NCBI GenBank assembly: GCA_014656015.1
Contig: BNBP01000029.1
Location: 1-64,000, forward strand
DNA from: Streptomyces griseoaurantiacus
GTDB taxonomy: Bacteria > Actinomycetota > Actinomycetes > Streptomycetales > Streptomycetaceae
Length of the DNA: 64,000 nt
Reading direction: 5' to 3'
The position numbers and the translations under genes were made by a program. Of the stretch, positions 31,758 through 38,573 are shown piece by piece; position 1 is the stretch's first letter, and each line of letters starts with the position of its first letter. Below the pieces are notes generated by a model. The model worked only from the letters and a program-made list of their open reading frames with translations, was not told the origin of the DNA and did no database searches.

Positions 31758-32010
31758 TTGCATGGCCGCAGGCCGAACAGGGCATAAGCCAGTCAGGTCG
31801 ACACCCGAACCACGGGTGTCGTATCTCAGCGGACGGCACGGGGCCGTCCGCCCGGGAGGCCCTTTGCACCAGCCCGACCGTGCGGTCTCAGCACGGGACG
31901 CAGACGCGGAGGGCCGGTCGCCGGCTTCCGCGATGCGTGCATCGCGGCCGTCGACCGGTCCAGCTCCTCTCCGTCGCTCCCCGACCTCTTCCGAGGGGGT
32001 ACGTCCTTCC
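31758..32010 (+). ncRNA. structured 5' leader of phoH (candidate RNA element)
   Basis: Four perfect hairpins occur in about 150 nt: GACACCCG/CGGGTGTC (31800-31820), GGACGGC/GCCGTCC (31831-31849), CCGTGC/GCACGG (31878-31896) and CGCGATGC/GCATCGCG (31929-31946). The last is enclosed by CCGGTCG/CGACCGG (31914-31920, 31952-31958). A weak promoter TTGCAT...CATAAG lies at 31758-31788. The frame is open here, but the start at 32011 leaves this as leader RNA. Confidence 0.45.
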
Positions 32011-33336
32011 GTGGTGACCAGCACACAGCGCCGCAAGTCCGACCGGCGCACCTACGTTCTCGACACCAGCGTCCTGCTGGCCGACCCGAACGCCCTGACC
32101 CGCTTCGAGGAACACGAGGTCGTGCTCCCCATCGTGGTGGTCACGGAACTGGAGGCCAAGCGGCACCATCCCGAACTCGGCTACTTCGCCCGGCAGGCCC
32201 TGCGCCTGCTGGACGACTACCGGGTGCGGTACGGACGCCTCGACGCCCCCATCCCGATCGGGGAACTCGGCGGCACGATCCGGGTCGAGCTGAACCACTC
32301 CGACCCCAGCGTCCTGCCGAGCGGCTACCGCCTGGGGGACAACGACTCCCGCATCCTCGCGGTCGCCCGCAACCTGCAGGCCGAGGGGTTCGACGTCACC
32401 GTCGTGTCGAAGGACCTCCCGCTGCGGATCAAGGCCTCCTCGGTGGGCCTCCTCGCCGAGGAGTACCGGGCGGAGCTCGCCATCACGGACGCCTCCGGGT
32501 GGACCGGGATGTCGGAACTGACCCTGCCGGGCGAACAGGTGGACGTCCTCTTCGAGGAGGGACACGTGTACGTGCCGGAGGCGGCCGACCTGCCCGTGCA
32601 CACGGGGCTGACGATCCAGTCGGAGCGCGGCAGGGCGCTCGGCCGGGTCACCGCCGAGGGCACCGTCCGGCTGGTGCGCGGCGACCGGGAGGCGTTCGGC
32701 ATCAAGGGGCGCAGCGCCGAGCAGCGTGTCGCGCTCGACCTGCTGCTCGACCCGGACGTCGGGATCGTGTCGATGGGCGGCCGGGCCGGCACCGGCAAGT
32801 CGGCGCTGGCGCTGTGCGCCGGTCTGGAGGCGGTGCTGGAGCGCCGTCAGCACCAGAAGGTGATGGTCTTCCGGCCGCTGTACGCGGTGGGCGGGCAGGA
32901 GCTCGGCTATCTGCCGGGCAGCGAGGCCGAGAAGATGAGCCCTTGGGCGCAGGCGGTCTTCGACACCCTGTCGGCCGTGACCTCGCGCGAGGTCATCGAG
33001 GAGGTCACCGCGCGCGGCATGCTGGAGGTGCTGCCGCTGACGCACATCCGCGGCCGGTCCCTGCACGACGCGTTCGTGATCGTGGACGAGGCCCAGTCCC
33101 TGGAGCGGAACGTGCTCCTGACGGTCCTCTCCCGGATCGGCGCCAATTCGCGGGTGGTCCTCACCCACGACGTGGCGCAGCGGGACAACCTTCGGGTGGG
33201 CCGTTACGACGGCGTGGTGGCGGTCGTGGAGAAGCTGAAGGGGCACCCGCTTTTCGCCCATGTGACGCTGAACCGGTCCGAACGCTCCCAGATCGCCGCA
33301 CTGGTGACCGAGATGCTGGAAGAGGGGCACATCTAG
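32011..33336 (+). CDS. phoH: PIN-PhoH family ATPase
   Basis: This is a 441-residue protein. The N-terminal PIN RNase domain (YVLDTSVLLADPN, VVTELEAKRHHPELG, LGDNDSRILAVA, VSKDLPLRIKA) supplies the acidic Mg site. The C-terminal PhoH ATPase has Walker A GGRAGTGKSALAL (about residue 258), the FRPLYAVGGQELGYLPG segment and Walker B DAFVIVDEAQ. Family members couple RNA unwinding to RNA cleavage. GTG 32011 was chosen for GAGGGGG upstream. The extra open frame before it is hairpin-rich leader. Confidence 0.92.
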   Translation: MVTSTQRRKSDRRTYVLDTSVLLADPNALTRFEEHEVVLPIVVVTELEAKRHHPELGYFARQALRLLDDYRVRYGRLDAPIPIGELGGTIRVELNHSDPSVLPSGYRLGDNDSRILAVARNLQAEGFDVTVVSKDLPLRIKASSVGLLAEEYRAELAITDASGWTGMSELTLPGEQVDVLFEEGHVYVPEAADLPVHTGLTIQSERGRALGRVTAEGTVRLVRGDREAFGIKGRSAEQRVALDLLLDPDVGIVSMGGRAGTGKSALALCAGLEAVLERRQHQKVMVFRPLYAVGGQELGYLPGSEAEKMSPWAQAVFDTLSAVTSREVIEEVTARGMLEVLPLTHIRGRSLHDAFVIVDEAQSLERNVLLTVLSRIGANSRVVLTHDVAQRDNLRVGRYDGVVAVVEKLKGHPLFAHVTLNRSERSQIAALVTEMLEEGHI

Positions 33337-33479
33337 CCGCTCTCCGCGGTTCACCGCAGTCCGACTCAACTCATCGCATTTACGCGGCAGTTGGCGCCGT
33401 CCGGCAACAAGGCACAAGAGCCTAGCCGGGCGGCGCCCCGTCGTGTGCGGTTTTCCGTGGTTCCGCTGGGGCCGGCGGG

Positions 33480-33776
33480 GTGTGAGCTTTCACACGCAAC
33501 ACTGAATTGATTCCCGGCATCGGGTTACGGCAGAGTCTCGGTTCTGTCAGGCCCCGCATACGACACAGCCGTACCCCCAGCGGTTCGGCGCACCGGAAAC
33601 AGCACCAACTCCATAGAGCCGTCGTATGCCGCCCGAGCACCACACGGCACTTCCGTCACGGGAGTCGCCCACCGGGCCCGTGCCTCCCGTGACCCCGTAG
33701 GTGGGAGGCCAGTGACAAGGGGCACGATCGCGTCCGCCCAGGGTCACCTCAGCGGGCGATGCTGGAAGGAAACCGT
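33480..33776 (+). ncRNA. structured 5' leader of a cell-wall-active secreted protein
   Basis: The leader contains GTGTGA-GCTT-TCACAC (33480-33495), a long-range 9-bp stem GCATACGAC (33556-33564) with GTCGTATGC (33621-33629), and a 10-bp stem GTCACGGGAG (33655-33664) with CTCCCGTGAC (33684-33693). Long leaders of cell-wall hydrolase genes in actinomycetes can hold ydaO/c-di-AMP riboswitches. The conserved ydaO blocks such as GGGTGAA are not visible here, so this would be a different element. The 33337-33479 part shows nothing clear. Confidence 0.45.
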
Positions 33777-34472
33777 GTGAGCCGGATCTCGGTCCGGGGA
33801 TTCGCAGTGGCCTCCGCCACCGCGGTCACCGCCGTCGGTAGCGTTGTCGGCGTTGCCTCGGGCAGCGTTGCCCAGAACAACGACGCGGAGGCGGCCACCG
33901 CCGACGCGACGCTCCTGTCGGACATCCCCGTGGGCACGCAGGCCCAGGTACAGACCGCGTCCCTCGCGCAGCAGGCCGACGCACAGGCCATCGCCGCGGA
34001 CACCAGCGCCCGCAAGGACGCCGAGGCGGCCGCGCGCAAGGCCGCCGCCAAGAGCGCCGTCGCCAAGAAGGCGGCGGCCGAGAAGGCGGCGAACGATGCC
34101 AAGGAGCGGGCGAAGCAGAAGAAGGAGTCCAGCCGCAGCGCCACGCGGGACGCCTCGACCTTCTCCGTCCAGAGCTCGTACACCATCGCCCAGGTCCAGG
34201 CGATCGCCCGGCAGATCGTGCCGAGCGGCCAGTTCCAGTGCTTCAGCAACATCGTGAACCACGAGTCGAGCTGGAACTACAAGGCGACCAACCCCTCCTC
34301 GGGTGCCTACGGCCTCGTCCAGGCCCTGCCCGCCGGCAAGATGGCCTCGGCCGGCGCCGACTGGCAGACCAACCCGGCCACCCAGATCAAGTGGGGCCTG
34401 AACTACATGAACCAGCGCTACGGCAGCCCGTGCGACGCCTGGTCCTACTGGCAGGCGAACGGGAACTACTGA
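33777..34472 (+). CDS. secreted lytic-transglycosylase-like protein
   Basis: This is a 231-residue exported protein. GTG 33777 has GGAAGGA 5 nt upstream and opens a signal peptide (SVRGFAVASATAVTAVGSVV). A charged Ala/Lys/Glu coiled-coil region follows (residues about 75-120: RKDAEAAARKAAAKSAVAKK). The C-terminal domain (CFSNIVNHESSWNYKATNPSS, GLVQALPAGKMASAG, QIKWGLNYMNQRYGSPCDAW) matches the lysozyme-like SLT/aggregation-promoting-factor fold with the catalytic Glu in NHESSW. The likely role is peptidoglycan cleavage. Confidence 0.88.
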   Translation: MSRISVRGFAVASATAVTAVGSVVGVASGSVAQNNDAEAATADATLLSDIPVGTQAQVQTASLAQQADAQAIAADTSARKDAEAAARKAAAKSAVAKKAAAEKAANDAKERAKQKKESSRSATRDASTFSVQSSYTIAQVQAIARQIVPSGQFQCFSNIVNHESSWNYKATNPSSGAYGLVQALPAGKMASAGADWQTNPATQIKWGLNYMNQRYGSPCDAWSYWQANGNY

Positions 34473-34519
34473 GCCTTCGGTTCCCACCGGTCCGCCGGCG
34501 CTCCCCGCTCAACCCCGCA

Positions 34520-34550
34520 CAGCCCCTCTCCGTCATACGGGGAGGGGCTG
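34520..34550 (+). terminator. terminator after the transglycosylase-like gene
   Basis: CAGCCCCTC (34520-34528) pairs with GAGGGGCTG (34542-34550), with further pairing inside, and TT follows. It is 48 nt after the stop. Confidence 0.75.
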
Positions 34551-34621
34551 TTGCCCTGTAGCGTTCCATCCGACAGCTCCAGGGGGGAGTGGTGGGGAAA
34601 AGCGGGGGAAGAGGACGGACC

Positions 34622-36187
34622 ATGTCACGAGTGCCGGAGTGGCTCGGCCGGGCCGGTGCCCGGCTGACCGAGTTGGGTGAGCGGCTCGACGCGCGACGCG
34701 CGGAGGTCGAGGGCGAGCAGGACGTACCGGGCGGGCCGAAACAGCCGCCACGGCGGCCCGGCGGTACGCCCGGCGGCGACGGCCGCCCGGTGGCCGACGC
34801 AGCCGAGCCCGCCGGCGCCCCGGGCTCCGCGGACTCGGCCGGCGTCACCGACGCGAGCGCCTCCGAGGCGACCACGTCCGCCGGTCCGTCCGGGGAAAGC
34901 GGGCCTTCGGGGTCCCGGGCCGCCGCGCCGGAGGACACCCGCTGGGAGGCCGAGGCCGAGGCGGGGGAGCCCCCGCCCGGTGCGCCGGTGGCCGCGGACT
35001 CCGCGCGCACGGCCCGCCCACCGGCGGGAGCCACCGCCTCCGCCGCGCTCGCCCCCGTCGTCGTCCGGCCGCGGCGGCCCGATCCCGCGCAGGCCGTGCC
35101 GTGGGGCGTGCGGGTCGCGGCCGAGGCCGGCTGGCGGCTGCTCGTGCTGGCCGGGACGGTGTGGGTGCTGATGCGGGTCATCAGCGCCGTACGGCTCGTG
35201 GTGCTGGCGTTCGTCGCCGCACTGCTCATCACGGCGATACTCCAGCCGACGGTGGCCCGGCTCCGGCGCCACGGCGTACCGCGCGGCCTGGCGACGGCGC
35301 TCACCGCGGTCCTCGGCTTCGTCGTCATGGGGCTCATCGGATGGTTCGTCACCTGGCAGGTGATGGAGAACATCGACAACCTCTCCGACCAGATCCAGGA
35401 CGGCATCGACGATCTGCGCCGCTGGCTGCTGAACAGCCCGTTCCATGTGACGGACAAGCAGATCAACGCCATCGCGAAGAACCTGCGGGAGGCGATCGGG
35501 GCCAACACCGACCAGATAACGTCGGCCGGCCTGGAGGGCGTCACGGTCATCGTGGAGGGCCTGACGGGCATCCTGCTGACCGTCTTCTCCACCCTGTTCC
35601 TGCTCTACGACGGGCGGCGCATCTGGGAGTGGTCCCTCAAGCTGGTCCCGGCGGCGGCGCGGCCGGGCGTCGCGGGCGCGGGTCCGCGGGCCTGGCGCAC
35701 GCTGACGGCCTATGTGCGCGGCACGGTGATCGTGGCGCTGATCGACGCCATCTTCATCGGGCTGGGGATCTACTTCCTCGAGGTGCCGATGGCGGTGCCG
35801 CTGGCCGTGTTCATCTTCCTGTTCGCGTTCATCCCGCTGGTGGGCGCGGTCGTGTCGGGAGCGCTGGCGGTGGTCGTGGCGCTGGTGACGCAGGGCGTGT
35901 TCGCGGCGGTGATGACCCTCGTGGTGGTGCTGGCGGTGCAGCAGATCGAGGGCCACATCCTGCAGCCGTTCATCCTGGGCCGTGCGGTGCGGGTGCATCC
36001 GCTGGCCGTGGTGCTGTCGGTGGCGGCGGGCGGGATGATCGCCGGGATCGGGGGAGCGGTGGTCGCGGTTCCGCTGGTCGCCGTCACCAACACGGTGGTC
36101 GGCTATCTGCGCGCCTACGGCGAAGGCGAGGCACCCGACCCGGACCCGGCGGACCTGGGCCCGGAGCCGGAGCCGACGGCCAAGTAG
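34622..36187 (+). CDS. AI-2E family transporter (PerM-type membrane protein)
   Basis: This is a 521-residue protein. The first 155 residues are a polar, Ala/Glu/Ser-rich cytoplasmic extension with no fold visible. The rest is a membrane domain of about 8 helices with family features (VLAFVAALLITAILQPTVARL, GLATALTAVLGFVVMGLIGW, FIPLVGAVVSGALAVVVAL, QQIEGHILQPFILGRAVRVHPLAVVL, cores only). Family proteins include putative autoinducer exporters and Na+/H+ antiporters, so the transported species is unknown. ATG 34622 follows GAGGAC. An upstream GTG is possible. Confidence 0.88.
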   Translation: MSRVPEWLGRAGARLTELGERLDARRAEVEGEQDVPGGPKQPPRRPGGTPGGDGRPVADAAEPAGAPGSADSAGVTDASASEATTSAGPSGESGPSGSRAAAPEDTRWEAEAEAGEPPPGAPVAADSARTARPPAGATASAALAPVVVRPRRPDPAQAVPWGVRVAAEAGWRLLVLAGTVWVLMRVISAVRLVVLAFVAALLITAILQPTVARLRRHGVPRGLATALTAVLGFVVMGLIGWFVTWQVMENIDNLSDQIQDGIDDLRRWLLNSPFHVTDKQINAIAKNLREAIGANTDQITSAGLEGVTVIVEGLTGILLTVFSTLFLLYDGRRIWEWSLKLVPAAARPGVAGAGPRAWRTLTAYVRGTVIVALIDAIFIGLGIYFLEVPMAVPLAVFIFLFAFIPLVGAVVSGALAVVVALVTQGVFAAVMTLVVVLAVQQIEGHILQPFILGRAVRVHPLAVVLSVAAGGMIAGIGGAVVAVPLVAVTNTVVGYLRAYGEGEAPDPDPADLGPEPEPTAK

Positions 36188-36223
36188 TCCACGCGACGCC
36201 GGTCTCCGCTCCCGGGCACGCAT

Positions 36224-36261
36224 GAAGGTCCCCGCACCCTCCAGGGGGTGCGGGGACCTTC
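36224..36261. terminator. bidirectional terminator between convergent genes
   Basis: GAAGGTCCCCGCACCC (36224-36239) and its exact complement (36246-36261) form a 16-bp stem with a 6-nt loop, lying midway between the stops of the AI-2E gene and ahpD. Confidence 0.85.
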
Positions 36262-36281
36262 GTACGCCCGGTGTGCGGTGG

Positions 36282-36815
36282 CTACCGCGCGAGGACCGCT
36301 TCCGCGTCCAGGGTCACGCCGACCGCCTCGACGACCGCCGCGATCTTGAACGCCTCCTGGATCACCTCACGCTCGACGCCCGCCTTGCGGAGCACCTGCT
36401 CGTGGGAGTCCAGGCACATCCCGCAGCCGTTGATCGCCGAGACCGCGAAGGACCACAGCTCGAAGTCGACCTTGTCGACCCCGGGGTTGCCGATGACGTT
36501 CATCCGCAGCCCGGCCCGCAGCGTGCCGTACTCGTGGTCCGAGAGCAGGTGGCGGGTGCGGTAGAACACGTTGTTCATCGCCATGACCGCCGCCGCGGAC
36601 TTGGCCGCGGTGTACGCCTCGGGCGACAGGTTGGCCTTCGCCTCCGGCTCCAGCTCCCGCAGCACGATCGGGGAGCGCGAGGCGATCGCGGTGGCGAGCA
36701 CCGTGCCCCAGAGCTGCTGCGCCGGGAGGTCGGAATTGCCGATCACCGAACCGAGGTTCAGCTTCAGGTCCTTGGCGTAGTCCGGTATGGCGGACTTCAG
36801 CGCGTCGAGGGACAT
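36282..36815 (-). CDS. ahpD: alkyl hydroperoxide reductase AhpD
   Basis: This is a 177-residue protein, the standard AhpD length when ATG 36815 is used rather than GTG 36827. The catalytic redox motif is INGCGMCLDSHE, with Cys131, Cys134 and His138. AhpD reduces the disulfide of AhpC. It lies 4 nt downstream of ahpC in the same operon. Confidence 0.95.
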   Translation of the reverse strand: MSLDALKSAIPDYAKDLKLNLGSVIGNSDLPAQQLWGTVLATAIASRSPIVLRELEPEAKANLSPEAYTAAKSAAAVMAMNNVFYRTRHLLSDHEYGTLRAGLRMNVIGNPGVDKVDFELWSFAVSAINGCGMCLDSHEQVLRKAGVEREVIQEAFKIAAVVEAVGVTLDAEAVLAR

Positions 36816-36819
36816 GGAG

Positions 36820-37374
36820 TCACTCACCCGCCAGCAGGGCGACCGGGTCGAGCGTCTCCTCGCCCTGCTTCCAGTTGCAGGGGCACAGCTCGTCGGTCTG
36901 CAGCGCGTCGAGGACCCGCAGGACCTCCTTGGGGTTACGGCCGACGGAACCGGCGGTCACCATCGTGAACTGGATCTCGTTGTTCTGGTCCACGATGAAC
37001 ACCGCGCGCTGCGCGAAGCCGTCCTCGCCCTCGATGCCGAGCGCGCGCATCAGCTCGTGCTTGGAGTCGGCCATCATCGGGAAGGGCAGGTCGGTCAGGT
37101 CCGGGTGGTCCTTGCGCCAGGCGTGGTGGACGAACTCGGAGTCGCCGGAGAAGCCGAGGATCTGCGCGTCACGGTCGGCGAACTCGTCGTTCAGCTTGCC
37201 GAAGGCCGCGATCTCGGTGGGGCACACGAAGGTGAAGTCCTTGGGCCAAGCGAAGACGATCTTCCACTTGCCCTCGTAGGTCTTGTGGTTGATCTCGTCG
37301 AACTCCTTGCCCTTCTCCAGGGAGACACAGGCAGTCAGTTCGAACTCGGGGAACTTGTCACCGACAGTGAGCAC
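36820..37374 (-). CDS. ahpC: alkyl hydroperoxide reductase AhpC (peroxiredoxin)
   Basis: This is a 184-residue typical 2-Cys peroxiredoxin. The peroxidatic Cys51 is in DFTFVCPTE and the resolving Cys in ELCPCNW near the C-terminus. It reduces organic hydroperoxides and H2O2 in the cytoplasm. GTG 37374 has AAGGAGA 7 nt upstream. It is transcribed divergently from oxyR, as in other Streptomyces, with a candidate OxyR operator in between. Confidence 0.96.
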   Translation of the reverse strand: MLTVGDKFPEFELTACVSLEKGKEFDEINHKTYEGKWKIVFAWPKDFTFVCPTEIAAFGKLNDEFADRDAQILGFSGDSEFVHHAWRKDHPDLTDLPFPMMADSKHELMRALGIEGEDGFAQRAVFIVDQNNEIQFTMVTAGSVGRNPKEVLRVLDALQTDELCPCNWKQGEETLDPVALLAGE

Positions 37375-37489
37375 ACGCTCTCCTTGTACGCGAGAAGCGC
37401 CCCGTTCACACGGCGCCTCTCATGGGTTGGACGTGAATGATCGTGGCACACGGTGCATTGATTCGGGAAATAGCTACACTCGGTCGTGT

Positions 37490-37508
37490 TGATCGTCATC
37501 GTCTATCA
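37490..37508. promoter_or_regulatory. candidate OxyR operator between ahpC and oxyR
   Basis: TGAT (37490-37493) and ATCA (37505-37508) flank an 11-nt interval in a partly symmetric TGATCGTCATCGTCTATCA sequence, 20 nt before the oxyR start. LysR-type sites show such T-N11-A dyads. OxyR control of ahpCD is established in Streptomyces. The exact site is inference. Confidence 0.45.
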
Positions 37509-37527
37509 GTGACCAAGGGTGAATTGC

Positions 37528-38502
37528 GTGGCCAGGGCAGGAATCACGGGCGTCACCGGAACCAAGGCCCACGGGCGCCGGCAGCCGAGCCTGTCCCAAC
37601 TGCGGGCGTTCGCCGCCGTCGCCGAGCACCTGCACTTCCGGGACGCCGCCGCCGCGATCGGCATGAGCCAGCCGGCGCTCTCCGGTGCCGTCGCCGCCCT
37701 GGAGGAGACCCTCGGCGTGACGCTGGTCGAGCGTACGACGCGCAAGGTGCTGCTCTCCCCTGCCGGCGAGCGGCTGGCGGTGCGGGCCAAGGCCGTACTG
37801 GCGGAGGTCGGCGCGCTGCTGGAGGAGGCCGCGGCGGTGCGGGCGCCGTTCACCGGGGCGCTCCGGCTGGGCGTGATCCCGACCGTGGCACCCTATCTGC
37901 TGCCCACCGTCCTCGGCCTGGTCCATGAGCGCTACCCCTCGCTGGACCTCCAGGTCCACGAGGAGCAGACCGCCGGCCTGCTCGACGGCCTGGCCACCGG
38001 CCGCCTGGACCTGCTGCTGCTCGCGGTGCCCCTCGGCGTCCCCGGCGTCGCCGAGATCCCGCTCTACGACGAGGACTTCGTCCTGGTCACCCCGCTGGGC
38101 CACCCGCTCGGCGGGCGCGAGGGCATACCCCGCGCGGCGCTGCGCGAGCTCAACCTGCTGCTGCTGGACGAGGGGCACTGCCTGCGCGACCAGGCGCTCG
38201 ACATCTGCCGGGAGGCGGGACGCGCCGACGCCCCGGTCACGACGACGGCCGCGGGGCTCGCGACCCTCGTCCAGCTCGTCGCCGGGGGACTGGGCGTGAC
38301 CCTGCTGCCGCGCACCGCGCTCACCGTCGAGACGAGCCGCAACGGCAGCCTCCTCACGGGGTACTTCGCCGATCCGGCGCCGACGCGGCGGGTGGCGCTG
38401 GCGATGCGGACGGGGGCGGCGCGGGCGGCCGAGTACACGGAACTGGCCGCGGCGCTCAGGGAAGCGCTGCGGCCACTGCCGGTCCGTCTCGTGCGGGGCT
38501 GA
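37528..38502 (+). CDS. oxyR: hydrogen-peroxide-responsive LysR regulator OxyR
   Basis: This is a 324-residue LysR-type regulator. The N-terminal HTH is LRAFAAVAEHLHFRDAAAAIGMSQPALSGAV (core AIGMSQPALSGAV). The effector domain holds two redox Cys, Cys218 in LDEGHCLRD and Cys227 in LDICREAG, the 9-residue spacing of OxyR. Peroxide oxidises these to a disulfide, which activates ahpCD transcription. GTG 37528 is preferred and GTG 37519 is also possible. It is divergent from ahpC. Confidence 0.92.
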   Translation: MARAGITGVTGTKAHGRRQPSLSQLRAFAAVAEHLHFRDAAAAIGMSQPALSGAVAALEETLGVTLVERTTRKVLLSPAGERLAVRAKAVLAEVGALLEEAAAVRAPFTGALRLGVIPTVAPYLLPTVLGLVHERYPSLDLQVHEEQTAGLLDGLATGRLDLLLLAVPLGVPGVAEIPLYDEDFVLVTPLGHPLGGREGIPRAALRELNLLLLDEGHCLRDQALDICREAGRADAPVTTTAAGLATLVQLVAGGLGVTLLPRTALTVETSRNGSLLTGYFADPAPTRRVALAMRTGAARAAEYTELAAALREALRPLPVRLVRG

Positions 38503-38527
38503 ACGGGGATGAACGGGCCGTACGGCC

Positions 38528-38561
38528 CCGCGGGGAGGGGCGTTACCGTCCCTCCCCGCGG
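38528..38561. terminator. bidirectional terminator between oxyR and the ABC permease
   Basis: CCGCGGGGAGGG (38528-38539) and CCCTCCCCGCGG (38550-38561) form a 12-bp perfect stem with a 10-nt loop between convergent genes. Confidence 0.8.
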
Positions 38562-38573
38562 ACCCGCGCGTGC

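Noticed and set aside
31762..32010. N-terminal extension of PhoH
   Set aside because: The added 83 residues are Arg/Ser/Pro-rich, lack conservation, and coincide with strong hairpins. GTG 32011 has a better ribosome-binding site.
33480..33776. ydaO (c-di-AMP) riboswitch upstream of the transglycosylase-like gene
   Set aside because: The expected conserved blocks such as GGGTGAA were not found, so only a generic structured leader is claimed.
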